49,231 nucleotides of DNA from Vitrella brassicaformis (GCA_001179505.1 CDMY01000477.1:313371-362601), one strand, 5' to 3'; counted from the first letter of the stretch, positions 27,353 to 38,378 are shown. Notes: generated from the sequence alone by a model not told the origin. Translations and numbers: made by a program.

Positions 27353-28723
27353 CTGGGCGAGGTGCTGTGCTGGCATCGTGTGAGCTGGAGCGACATTTCG
27401 GTATTCGCGGCATTTTTCGGTATCTCCTTTCTGTGTGTGTGGGTTGGTGTGTTTCGCACTGTGGTGTGATGGGTTTGGATTGGGGACTTTTTGTTTGTTG
27501 TGGCTGTGGTGTTGACTTCGATCGGCGCCCAGATGTGTGCCGGATTGGGCTCCTTCTCGTCGCTGAGCGAGTTGTCGACGATGACGATGGCGTCCTTTCA
27601 TCGCCGACAACTCGCTCAGAGGTGGATCAAGTCCAGTTCGTGTGTGTATGGGTGGGATGACCCCTTGCTTCGTTTCTGTTTGTTTTGGTTGGTATGGTTA
27701 TCATTCTACCTGCCTGAAGACGTGTACGTTCGTGTGTGTCCATCCATCCATCCATCCATCCTTCCATAAGCTGTCTAGCTAGACTACAGCAGCACACCAC
27801 AACCACAACCACAGCACGAAACACTCAATCACTCACTCACTCATGCGGTCGCCTGGCCAAACCACCAAGACGTGTTCTCTCTTCTCTCCAGAGGATCGCC
27901 ATCCATTCATGCATCCATCGGCTAGAGAGACCAACACAGATACACGTACACACACACACACACACGCACATGGAAGCGGGCGGATACGGATGCGCCAGGT
28001 TCAATTAAAATCATTCATTCAGTCATGGCACGACAGACAGCAAGAGGGAGAGAGAGAGCGAGAGAGAGAGGCACAGGCATTGGCATCGCGTTCATCGCAT
28101 ACTGTCAGTCAACCGGTCGATCCACTGCGTGTCGACACACCAACAAGACAAGACACCAGCCAGCCAGCCACCATGCGCGTGTGTGCATGCTCACAAAACT
28201 CACTCACGAGGTATCCATGACGCGCTCGTCTGGACAGGCGGCAAGCGAATATCAAAGCGAAGATGGTCTGTCTGTTCTCTGTGCAAGCAGGCGGGCTGTT
28301 CTGTGTGTCTTCTCTCCCGTGTCGTGATGCCCGCGTGAAGGCTTCTCTCTTGCTGAGGGCTCACAGCAACAGAGAATCCTTCAAACCAGCACCAGTACAC
28401 TCGAGGGAACACACAGACAATATACAGACATCAATCCATTCCATGATGGGGCGGGTCGCTGTGGTGCCCGCGAAAACAAACATACCAAGACACTCAGCCA
28501 GTCGAGAGCGCAAGTGCGTCCCTCCCTCCGTCAGTCAGTCGTCCCTCCCTCTACCCAGCTAGCGAGATGATCTGTCCGGCCACCGGCTGGCCCGGGCGCG
28601 ATAAACAAAAGTCGACAAGACAGCTCCACAACACGCATGCACACATCAATCACATCACACAGCATGGCCCTCCACAGAGCTCCCCCGACCCCCGCCCCCT
28701 CCCCCGGCTGTCTGTCTGTCTGT
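27353..28723. other. Intergenic region with hairpin and microsatellites
   Basis: It lies between the stops of two convergent genes. It contains the inverted repeat listed at 27563-27619, a CATC run (27738-27762), CACA/ACAACC runs (27790-27815), a CA run (27948-27965) and a GA run (28045-28070). No conserved coding sequence was seen. Confidence 0.45.
27563..27619. repeat. Inverted repeat, 22-bp arms, 13-nt loop
   Basis: Left arm 27563-27584 (CTGAGCGAGTTGTCGACGAT plus GA) and right arm 27598-27619 are reverse complements except for one base (A versus G at arm position 16). It is long enough to form a stable hairpin in DNA or RNA. It lies outside any recognised gene, about 210 bp after the preceding stop codon. 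Confidence 0.8.
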
Positions 28724-30565
28724 CTACTGTGCGAAGTTGAGTTTGAGTCCGTATTTGATCGCATCGGCGTTGGACACATTCAGACCGTCAAACTGACACA
28801 GTCACACACATACACAGAGGGAGGGGAGGGGTGCAGGCAAGTGTGTGTGTGTCTAAGTGTGTGTGCGTATGGGTGTGTGTTCTGTGGACCTGGAATCCCA
28901 TGGTTGCGTTGAGGAGCGGGCTGAAGGTGTGGTTGACAGCGATGGCGACCTTGGCGTCCTGGCTTAACTGCACCCCACACACACCACACATCAGTTCAGT
29001 CCATCACCCAGCGCACCGAGATACAAATGGCTGTGCTGTGCCTATCCACTGCGCACCGACCCGTGCTTTGATGAATGTGTTGTTGTCGACCACGTATTTG
29101 CCGCCAAACGACATGCCCGTCTTGCTGTCCGCCAACGCATGGGCCACCTCAGTACCAACCTCAGTCGCACCATCTGACAGATCCACACACAGAGCTTAGG
29201 TAATGTTGTTGTTGTCTGTGTGGGAGCTGTTCATCGCCAAGCGCCTGATTACATTTGCAGTGGACATTCAGGAGCAGCTTGGCAAAAGGATTGGTGCCCT
29301 CCATCTGGCTGCAAGCAGCCATACACACACACACACACACTCTCTCTCTCTCTCCGTCTGCGAATTTGTGCGTGTGTGAGCACGTCTTGAGTGATCCGGT
29401 CCACTGGTTGTTGGCGTAAGACGCGCCCATCGAGTACTTGAGGTTCGTCATGTCGAAGTTGCCCATCAACTCGCCTGAACAAACCAGCAAACACCCAATA
29501 TGTGTGTACGTCACGTCACAGCAACAATCACGTCACAGCCGCAATCATGCCCACCTCCGAGCTTGAAGCTCTTGTACTCGGCCATAGCCTGCGAAGTCCA
29601 CATCCCTTGGTACGGCAGAACAGTCGCCTGCACACACACACACACACGCGCACACACACAGAGAGAGAAAGAGCGATGCGCGCAAGTGTGTGTGGATGGC
29701 CTGCAGCGGGGGGCCGCGTGTGTGTGTGTGTGTGTATGCGTGTGTGTGTGTACCTTGCCGTGGATGCCTTTGTTTTGGTACTCGGCGGCCACCTCGACGT
29801 TGTCCGATGTGGTCTTGCCCTTACGACGGTCGAAGCGGGCATTCAGAATCAGACCCTTCGTGTAGTCACCCTGTCGACACATGCATTCGCCATGGCAATG
29901 TGTCAGTGTCCTCTTAGGGTCGTCAGCTGTTCCCTCCCCCCACCGCACTCACCGTGTATTTGGCATCGAATGTGACGCTGCCGTTGACGAAGAACTTGCC
30001 CTCGACTGACACATCCCTGCACACCACACGCAGGCCCATTGCCGACACACACGACCGAACGAACGAACGAATCAACGACCGGAATCCCATGTGGTAATGT
30101 GGATTTCTGACTGATTTGCTCAGTCACTTGTTAGCGAATTTGAGGCTGCTGTTGGCGTCGAGGACGCTGCCGGCCGGCAGCACCATCGCTTGCTGCGTGA
30201 AGGACTGCACACAAGACAAGACAGACACACGCAGCGCAGCACCCAACCACCATCGATTAAGCATACACACGTGGTCCACGCCACGTGGGGCTGTTAGGCG
30301 CCTTACAAAGTTGCCCGATTTGCTTCTGATCTCGGCCTCCCATGGCTTCTCGTGGGGGAAGTCCTTCGAAATCACATCTGCAGCACAGCACAGCGCAGCA
30401 CAGCAGACACATGCCGCACACCATATCGACCAGACAGACAGAGAGAGAGAGAGAGAGTGTGTGTGGTGGCTGGTGTGTGTGTTCGCGCCTTCTGCCCCCT
30501 CCCTCCCCTCTCTGTGTGTGCCGCTCACCCGCCGCATTCTTGCTGATATCTCTGAAGAGCACCAT
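28724..30565 (-). CDS. VDAC: Voltage-dependent anion channel (mitochondrial porin)
   Basis: VDAC is a beta-barrel of the mitochondrial outer membrane that lets ATP, ADP and other metabolites pass. Eleven exons on the minus strand join in frame from ATG at 30565 (MVLFRDISKNAA, resembling the family's YxDI-xK-A start) through DVISKDFPHEKPWE, AMVLPAGSVLDANSSLKF, VEGKFFVNGSVTFDAKY, LILNARFDRRKGKTTSDN, MWTSQAMAEYKSFKLGG, FDMTNLKYSMGASYANN, MSFGGKYVVDNNTFIKAR, DAKVAIAVNHTFSPLLNATM and the ending ADAIKYGLKLNFAQ-stop (28724-28726). The closing strand resembles the usual GLKLE-type C-terminus. Alternating polar/nonpolar strands fit a porin barrel, and the length is near the usual 280 residues. No disruption is seen. 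Confidence 0.88.
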
Positions 30566-31016
30566 CTTCCCTCACGCCAACAACACAACACAGGGCACAC
30601 CACACAGCAGGGGGCGGGTCACTCAGGGCAGCTGCCAGCCGTCAGATGACAGGAGACAATCGATCTGCAGGGACAAACAAAGGCAGGCGCACACGCATCA
30701 GTGCCTACACGGTGTCTGTCTGCCAATGCAGTGGGCCTCCCTCCTCTGCTCTCTGCTCACATCTTCGCCCACGTCGCTTCCCTGCCTGCCTGCTATCTGC
30801 TGTCTGCCTGCTTTCTGCCTGCTGGTCCTCTCTGTTGCGTCGCGTGCCGCTGACCTTCTGCTTTGTTCGACCGAGCTCGCACCCACGGGTCCAGGGTTCG
30901 GGTTCGGGTGTAGGGTTTGAAAATTGGGGGTCACCCATCCCCCTTCCCTCCCTGCCTTCCGCAGCAATGCGGTGACTTGTTCTGTACCATTGATTATCGC
31001 AGAGGCGTGCAGGACC
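30566..31016. other. Divergent intergenic region
   Basis: It separates the VDAC start from the PAN/discoidin gene start and should contain both promoters. At 30894-30924 there is a GGGTTCGGGTTCGGGTGTAG stretch followed by GGTTT, a degenerate telomere-like G-rich sequence. No other gene is seen. Confidence 0.4.
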
Positions 31017-31068
31017 ATGGTAAGGCAGAAGCAGCTGCAGACGAGGGAAGGGTGGACACACAAGTCCG

Positions 31069-31102
<34 letters not shown>

Positions 31103-31486
31103 CATGTGTGTGTGCATGTGTGTGTGTTCATTGCACTGCAGCTTGCCTCCATCGCATTCTGTGTGTGGGGCTGCGTTGCTGTTGGAGCCCATGCCGTTGT
31201 CGCGGCCAATGGCAGAAACGCCTTTGCAAGATGTGCTGTGCTGTGCTGTGCACACTCAATCACTCACTCACACGCGCGCATCCATGGCCGGCACACACGT
31301 ACGTGTGTGTATGTGTATGTATGTGTGTGTGTGCAGACAGGAGAGTCGACGGGCGCGGAAGGGTCTCTGCTTTTCCCTTCCCTGCCGCCGACAGGTCCGC
31401 AGGCCTTTCTATGTGTCATCATTATGCGAATGGGAGAGTGTGTGTGTGTGCCTGTGTGCCTGTGTGCCTGTGTGCCTGTGTGCCTG

Positions 31487-31517
<31 letters not shown>

Positions 31518-32666
31518 GCAGCTTGCCGGCGCAGCAGCTTGTGCAGATAACGAGCAATCGCACCGATGAGGGGCAGGGAGGTAAGCTTGCAGGCACACCG
31601 CATTGGTTGATTGGGTACGTATACGTGTGGCTGTGTGGTTTGGTTTGTGTATTTGTGCGCAAACACACAGGGCCCTTCGGGCGCTACATGGTCATGATCA
31701 AGAACAAGGGTGAGTTCATTCGCTTGCCACACATAGAGACACACTCAGACACACACACACACACACACTTCCACACCCGGTGAGTGAAGTGAATGACACA
31801 ACCAACAGATTACCGTGGCAACGACATCAGGAGCATCGGGGGGGTGAAGAGCCAAGAGGAATGCGCACGGAAGTGCTTCGAGCACGGCAGCTGCAAAGGT
31901 GGGCCGTCCATCGATCCATCCATCCATCCTCCACCCATCCATCTGTCTGTATGCTTATCTGCCGACCTGATACAATTCCGTGCAGCAATGTCTTACGATA
32001 ACCGCTGGGGGAGACACCGATGTTGGATCAAACGGACAAACAAAAACCTCCGGTCGGTCGATGCGTTTCTGCACATAACGTGTGTGTTCGGCTGGGCGTG
32101 TATGTGTGGTGTGTAGGGTGCTCATGAACGTTTTCACGGGCTTCATGAGCAACGAGTGCAAAGGGGGAGACTACTGCGGTAAGCCATCCAGTGGAGCGAG
32201 CAGAACAGGGGACGCGCTCGCACACACACACACACACACACTGAATGTCTCTCAAAGTCTCTCTTTCTTTCTTTCTTTCTGTGTGTGTGTGTGTAGTGGA
32301 CAGATTTGGTGAGTAAACAACCCAGACAAGGGGCCTTCCGTCTGTGTGTCTGTCTGCCTGCCTGCGTGCAGAGGGCCGACAATACATGGTGATGTTTCAC
32401 TCTCAAGGTTTGCACAGCACACTCATGCCAACTCTGCATGTGTGCACACAATGTCACTCACAGGCATTGCATTGTGTGCCTCTCTCTACGTGTACATAGA
32501 TTACAGAGGCGCCCCCTTCGGGAGAGTGGTAACGGCGAATGCCGACCAGTGCGCCTCCCACTGCCTCAACGATCAAAGATGCACAGGAAAGCAGCGCAGC
32601 GAGACACATCCATCCAATGCATGCTCATATCACCACACACGCCCACACACGCCCATACATTCGTCC

Positions 32667-32699
<33 letters not shown>

Positions 32700-35373
32700 C
32701 CTGTGTGTGTGCGTTTGTGTTGGTGAAATTGAATCAAATGCAGCCTTTACGTTTAACCCGGACACCGGCAACTCGTGCTGGCTCAAATCCACGCCAGGCA
32801 GCCGAGCCAAGTAGGCCACGCCATACGCACAGACACACACACACACACACACATACACATGCACAGGCTTAATTGGGCGGGCGTGTATACCGGATTCCCT
32901 TCTGGCGGGTGCAAAATGGGCGGGGGCGACTTCTGCAGTACGCACACGAATGGCTAGCTACCTGCCTGCCTGTTTGCCTGAGACACACAGGCGGATGCAT
33001 GGAAACTCTGTCTCTCTCTGTTTGTGCGTGTGGCCGGCAGTCGACAGGGAAAGTCAGTCAAGCCGCGGACGAGCACATCCATCCACACACTTATCCACTC
33101 ATCGCTCTCTCTGTCTCTCTGTCTGTGTGTGTGTAGGCGGTCGCAGGTTCAACGCCGTCATGAAGGAGGGTGCGCACAAGTCTCTATGTATATGTGTGCG
33201 TGGGCCCTTTGCACACAATACACACCTGCGCGTGTCGTGTGTGGGTGTGTGCGCAGGCACCTACATGGTTATGTACGAGAACACCGGTGCGCATTGAGCG
33301 AACCCATTCATCCACAAATCAGTGCTTTCCTGCCTGGGGGTCTCTCAGATTTCTACGGCAACGACATCAAGGGATTCAACACAGACAGCGCGGCATCGTG
33401 CGCGTACGCGTGCTTCAAACACCCCGGGTGCAAAGCAATGTCATGGGTCACTGACGGCCGGAAGATCTGCCTGCTCAAGAGCAAACCTGCAACCAGAAAG
33501 TAAGTATGAGAGGCAGAGGTAGAGACAGAGACAGAGACGCAGAGACACGTTCTTTCTGTGTCGATCAATCAGGGGACATCGCCATCGGTATTCAGGCGAG
33601 ATTTCTTCCGCATGCCCTTCCGGCAGATTCTGCTGTAAGTACGCACATTCTCATCAACGTCGATCGCCTCTCCGTGTGTCTGTGCCTGTTCCTGTGGCTT
33701 GCTTGTTTTGACGCGCGAACCCGCACAGACGAGAAGCAGGGTGAGGACGCCAATGTACTCTCATGCGTGATGAAAAGATCTCTCTCTCTCTCTCTCTTTT
33801 TCTCTCCGTCACAACTAAAGGATTCGAGTCACCTCCCGAGTCACTGCCGCAGAACGCCCCACAAATCCAGAGATACGGTCGGTGAGAGTGAGGCATGGAC
33901 GCGCTCACGCACAAAGGCATGCGTGGACGCATTGAATGGGCCTTTGTGTGACAGGCAAGGGGCCTTTCATGGTTATGTTCCAACGAAAGGGTCGGTGAGG
34001 CATGCAGGGGTCCAGTCGTGGGTGGGCGTCTGGGTGACTGGATACGCGGATGTGATGTCTGTGTGTAGATTACTGGGGCAACGACATCAAGAGCTTCCAT
34101 GCGCAGTCGATGGAGGCCTGCGCCAAGGCGTGCTTCGAAACGAAGGGGTGCGGGGCTATAGCGTGGAATATTGGCGGCCGCAACTGCTGGCTCAAGACTA
34201 AGGCGGCGAACTTCCGGTCGCTCAGTTGGCATGTCCCCTGTGTATCTGTTGTCATCCTTATGCGTGCTCTCTCTCTCTCTGCTATCCGACGCCCAGCCAC
34301 AACCACTGGCGCGCGTCGGGTTTCATTTCGGACCTCTGCAATAAAGGCGATTTTTGCATCGAGAAGGACCGTAAGCAGGCACACAGAGACGCAATGAGCG
34401 CCTGTGGCCGGCCGGCCATGTGTGTTTGGTTCTTGGTTGGCTGGATGCAGCCGGCAAGAACATCGCATTGGGCAAGACGGCGTCGGCGAGCGGTTCGTGG
34501 CGCGGCACCACACCGAACTTCGGCATCGATGGTCAGGACTGTGTTCACCCCCCACCAACCCCACAGCTACATCCACACAAACAGACGCACAAACAAGCAG
34601 ACATCCACACGTGCAGGCAATTCTTTTGGGCGGCATCCGGTGATGCACAGTAGAACGGGATGTGGCCCACACTGGTCAGTCAGTCAGTCAGTCAGTCGGC
34701 TCTTGGATGCGACGCGATGCGATCGGTGTGTACGTCTGCCTGTCCGTCCGTCTTTGTAGGTGGCAGGTGGATTTGGGCAAGGACTACCCCGTCGGCAAGA
34801 TCATCGTATATAACCGATACGATTGCTGCGACAACAGGTAGATAGCTAAGGACGTGACGTAGCTACACGCACATTCGACATACATACTCTCTCTCTCTCT
34901 CTCTCTCTCTCGCTGACATGCAGGGCTGACGGCATTCAGTTCTGGATCGGCGACAACCCCCGGACAAAGACAGGCAACGAATTGTGCGGCACACTCAAAG
35001 GTCACCCATATGCCCTATGGGACTGACCACACACCAGACACGTCACACATCGTCATGGCATTGCATGTTGATCAGGCACCAAGTGGCTCTATGTGCTGTG
35101 GTGTAACATAACGGGCCGATACGTCTACGTCGCACACACCAAACACTGCACACACATCAACATCGCCGAAGTAATCAAGGCACCCAGCCCCGCCAAGCCA
35201 ACACACACACACACACACACACGGACGGGACAGTGTGTGTGTCTCTCTCTGTGTGTGGGGTGGGCATGTAGATCCAGGTCTATGAGCAACAACCGCTTCC
35301 TCCCGCGAATTCGTTATCACCTGAAATGGACTTTTTCTCAGGTGAAAACAGACTTCAGCGTGCACTCATGTGA
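31017..35373 (+). CDS. Secreted protein with four PAN/apple-like modules and a discoidin (F5/8C) domain
   Basis: ATG at 31017-31019 ends the first exon; the donor follows directly (ATG|GTAAGG). Exon 2 continues LASIAFCVWGCVAVGAHAVV, a clear signal peptide. Four related Cys-rich modules follow at about 31672-32186, 32372-32940, 33137-33640 and 33955-34373. Each has a short MVM...K exon, then a PAN-like exon (DYRGNDIRSI...ECARKCFEHGSC; DYRGAPFG; DFYGNDIKGF; DYWGNDIKSF), then CWIK/CWLK/CLLK/CWLK and a G-D-Y/F-C ending. The C-terminal domain reads NIALGKTASASGSWRGT, WQVDLGKDYPVGKIIVYNRY, ADGIQFWIGDNP and KHCTHINIAE, a discoidin fold. PAN and discoidin domains bind proteins or carbohydrates, so an adhesive extracellular role is inferred. 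The final residues and the stop (35371-35373) come from an inserted palindromic element. One intron has a non-GT donor. Confidence 0.8.
32587..32743 (+). other. Possible GA-AG intron in PAN module 2
   Basis: By comparison with the other modules (exon ends ...C-K/T then A at the joint), exon CAAAGATGCACAG joins CCTTTACGTTTAACC to give RCTAFTFN. That puts the donor at GAAAGC, not GT. The nearest GC alternative would remove the conserved Cys. The 3' end (AATGCAG) is normal. Confidence 0.5.
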
Positions 35374-36310
35374 TCGCTCTGCTCCTCCTTGGAGGTCTCA
35401 CACATCAGTGTAATGATAGTGATTCTGCAATGGGACGTGCCGCTAGATAAGGCCTGGACGAACGAATCGCTCTGTCATTCTCTCGAGTCACACGATTGTG
35501 TGCTTGCTTGTCAGTCAACAATCAATGATGGATCATTTAGATTGTCATTCAACTCATTCATTCATTCATTCATTCATTCATTCAGTGAATCACTGCATCA
35601 CACTGCAGACAACCCTCCTCGGTTGCTTCGCTTGGGAGACGGCCGTGATCCTGGCCTGACTGGCCACGATGTGGCCGGCCATGGATGTCTCACATCAGCC
35701 ATACATGGTCAATATAGCCGGCCACCCTATAGGAAAACACCCACCACCTCCCCCGTCGGGTCTTCCGGCGGAAGAGCCGACGGGGGACTCCCCTACGTCC
35801 ATGGGTAGTATCGGTGCCTTCGACTGGAAGGGTTCATAGTTCGTGTCCCCCGTCGGCTCTTCCGCCGGAAGACCCGACGGGGGAGGTGATGGGTGTTTTC
35901 CTATAGGGTGGCCGGCTATATTGACCATGTATGGCTGATGTGAGACATCCATGGCCGGCCACATCGTGGCCAGTCAGGCCAGGATCACGGCCGTCTCCCA
36001 AGCGAAGCAACCGAGGAGGGTTGTCTGCAGTGATGCAGTGATTCACTGAATGAATGAATGAATGAATGAATGAATGGAATCAATTCATTGATTCACTGAC
36101 AAGCAAGTACACACTTATGTGCCTCGACTGACGCCCTGTCATTGCGGAATGGCGAAGTCTTTTTTTCTGTGGGTTTCACACAAGCACTTCACTGCAAATG
36201 CGTCGCATTCGGATCATTCGGGCCTGTAAGGGCTCAAGGCTTGCCTGACGCTGGCAAGAAGTCTGTTTTCTCATGAGAAAAAGTCCATTTCACGTGATAA
36301 CGAATTCGCG
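35304..36310. mobile_element. 1,007-bp palindromic (foldback-type) element with 53-bp terminal inverted repeats
   Basis: The left end (35304-35356) begins CGCGAATTCGTTATCAC, and the right end (36258-36310) is its reverse complement with 3 mismatches in 53. Inside, 35555-35788 and 35845-36076 are nearly perfect inverted arms around a 56-bp centre. The segments between the terminal repeats and inner arms (35357-35554, 36077-36257) are also inverted relatives but strongly diverged. No ORF for a transposase is present, so it would be non-autonomous. The left terminal repeat itself contains TCACCTGA and TCAGGTGA, which can form a small hairpin. No clear target-site duplication is visible at CTTCCTCC|CGCG and CGCG|TCAAAA. 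It sits in the 3' part of the PAN/discoidin gene. Confidence 0.8.
35555..36076. repeat. Near-perfect inner arms of the palindrome
   Basis: Left arm 35555-35788 and right arm 35845-36076 differ by about one substitution (CACCCACC versus CACCCATC) and a 2-nt indel (CATCACACTG versus CATCACTG). The outer ends are CATT/GAATG tetranucleotide repeats. Each inner end carries a 37-nt segment that is itself a palindrome with one mismatched pair (core GTCTTCCGGCGGAAGAGC, left copy 35750-35786). Confidence 0.85.
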
Positions 36311-36537
36311 TCAAAAGAGCCGATCGCACACGAGGCCGGACAACAAGACATCCCAGGTACTTACTGATTGCGCATGCATGTCTCAGTCATCCAGTAAACA
36401 ACCACTCTCTCTCTCTCTCTCTCTCTCTCCCTCATCCCCTCTGTGTGTGGGTGTGTGTGTGTGTAGTCGCTGCGCCGGATGTACCGAGATTGGGCACCAA
36501 GACCGTCGGCGAAGAGGGAATTGTCGTCACCTTGTAG
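36311..36537 (+). pseudogene. Possible displaced 3' exons of the PAN/discoidin gene
   Basis: Immediately after the element, one frame reads SKEPIAHEAGQQDIP to a donor (CCAG|GTACTT at about 36357). After an intron rich in CT and TG and ending TGTGTAG, it continues AAPDVPRLGTKTVGEEGIVV and TL-stop (36535-36537). The intron has the style of the gene upstream. I read this as the likely pre-insertion C-terminus, cut off when the element landed, but frame continuity across the insertion cannot be proved because the exact insertion point is unclear. Confidence 0.4.
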
Positions 36538-37110
36538 CGCATTGACTTGTGGACCATGCATTTCGATCGCCGCTGCTCTGCACTGCTTTACATATGTGTG
36601 TGGATATACGCGTAGGTCCTGCCCAGACCAGCTTTTTGTGCTGTGTGTGTCTCCTTCTACACGTGTAAGCGTCTTTTGGTCCTTCCTGCCGCTAGCTGAA
36701 GGTTGCAGTGCTTCGTCCTCATTCACGCACAGAGGATGCAGTGTGTCCCACCAGCATCACACGTACGAGCACCCACCCAGCCACCCACAACTATCACAAA
36801 TACCACTCTCTCCGTTGGCATCACATTCTGTGTGTCTCGGTGTATGTGTGGAGCTCCTCCCCGCCGTCCCTCCGGCTATCTGCCCGTCCGAGTGTGAGGC
36901 CCTCCTTCCCTCCCAGCAGCAGAGAGAAATGAGCGAAAAGGGCAGATAGAAAGCCTTCACGTCGCCACTTCCTTTCCCCCTTCCACCGTATGCATGCCTC
37001 GCCATTGGTGCCAATGCTCCAAATGAGAATGCGATCGACTCAGCGACGGCGATCAGTGGCATACTGGCGGCCCCTCAAACCTGACAATTCAGAAAGAGAC
37101 ACAAAGAGAC
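36538..37110. other. Intergenic region
   Basis: No gene is recognised here. The sequence is more balanced in composition than the introns and contains short CCCACC repeats near 36772-36786. A further 3' exon of the minus-strand gene ending at 37111 cannot be excluded. Confidence 0.35.
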
Positions 37111-38378
37111 TTAAAGCACCGATCGGCAACCATCTTCATGTTTGCCCGCCTGCGCACCAGTGTCCACCGCGCTCCTGGCTTTGCTGAACCGGGGCATCTT
37201 CCACTGGCTCTCCACCTTGCCCCCAGAGGCCGTGATGGACCCGCGCGAGGCCCTCACGGCCTCGTCATGACAACGGATGTACTTCATCACGTTGTCCCTG
37301 ATGTGGTCCCTGGGCATGATGCCCCTCTGCTGCATCGCCCCACGCACACCACCATAGGCCGGCTGCAGCAAAGTGGCCATTCTATGGCCGTCAAATGCGT
37401 GATCGTGGTGCGAGGAGGGGAGGGGTCTGGAGAGAGAGGGGCGGGGGGAGGCCTTGGTGGCCACAGCATGGCGCTTCGGAGGCAGACTGAGGACCAGACA
37501 AGACGAGAATTGATGAAGGGATGTTTCTGTGCATTTATTGCTGTGGGCTTACTCGTTGTTGGGACGGTTGGCATGCGATGGGTGCTTTGATGTGACGTTG
37601 ACATTAGCTGCAGACAAGATAAGGCCAACCAGTCCGCAGTCCTTTGATGTCTCTCGCCTCTATATGATCCCACCGATTCTGCTGGCGATGGGCGTCGCCC
37701 TGCTGCTTTTTTTCTTCCCCTCCCTGGCCCCCTTGCCAGCGCTTTCGGCGGCGACAGCTTTCGCACGTGTGTGCGGCGGCCCCTCGGCAGACACCTCATG
37801 CACTGCAGATATAGAGGAGCATAATAGAGAAGCATCATGCTCTGTTGCTTCTGCCATTCCGTTTTTCTGAAGAACTCACCGTTGCTCATCTCGGCATTCT
37901 GCGTCTCCATCCTTTCCTTGGCCCCACTATACTCACCACCAGGGACTGGCACGGCCGACACACTCTGTGGAACTGCAGGGCCTGCACACACACATGAGAA
38001 CGACATGCATTCATGTCGATGACAAATCTGCGTCTCGAGCTCTTTCTCACCTTTGCCTTTATCTCCAACCGTCTCCACTGTCTTCTCAGTGCCCCTTTCC
38101 CTTTTCGTCGAAAGGAAAGCCCCGTCAGAGAGGGCCTCCTTCATCGCAGTCCCTCTGAAGTGCAGCCGAGCCACCTCTGCAATGTCGGCACGGCCCCTGT
38201 CCTGCGTCAACGTCTCGCGCCGCCGGACACCCACCGCGGCATCACCACCGTCGCCGACGTGATCCGCCGTGAGGGCGGAGGTGGCCTTGACAGCGGCCTC
38301 CTGCTCGAGTGTTCTCCTCATCATGAGGCCGTCGAATTGGCGGCGATAGCTTCGGTATCGGGGGGTCTCATCCTCCAT
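37111..38378 (-). CDS. Putative enkurin-domain-like protein
   Basis: ATG at 38378 begins MEDETPRYRSYRRQFDGLMM; the first exon is long and charged. Further exons encode GPAVPQSVSAVPVPGGEYSG, VHEVSAEGPPHTRAKAVAAE, a short linker NVNVTSKHPSHANRPNN, and finally DLPPKRHAVATKASP through GIMPRDHIRDNVMKYIRCHD and WKMPRFSKARSAVDTG to a stop at 37111-37113. All joints used are GT-AG and in phase. The PRDHIRDN...(W/K)xxxF-x-x-A-x-S-A pattern resembles the N-terminal motif (DH-x-x-EN ... W-x-P-K-Y-x-x-V-x-S-x-V) seen in enkurin-domain ciliary proteins. That resemblance is short, so the call is tentative. If right, a role in flagellar axonemes would be expected. A downstream exon could exist. Confidence 0.45.

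Noticed and set aside
30917-31783. Single long plus-strand ORF as an alternative gene
   Set aside because: It reads through obvious introns (TG/CA tracts). The spliced model with signal peptide and PAN modules explains the region much better.
35640-35830. Short ORFs inside the palindrome arms as genes
   Set aside because: They occur as mirror copies because of the inverted arms and show no conserved protein features.
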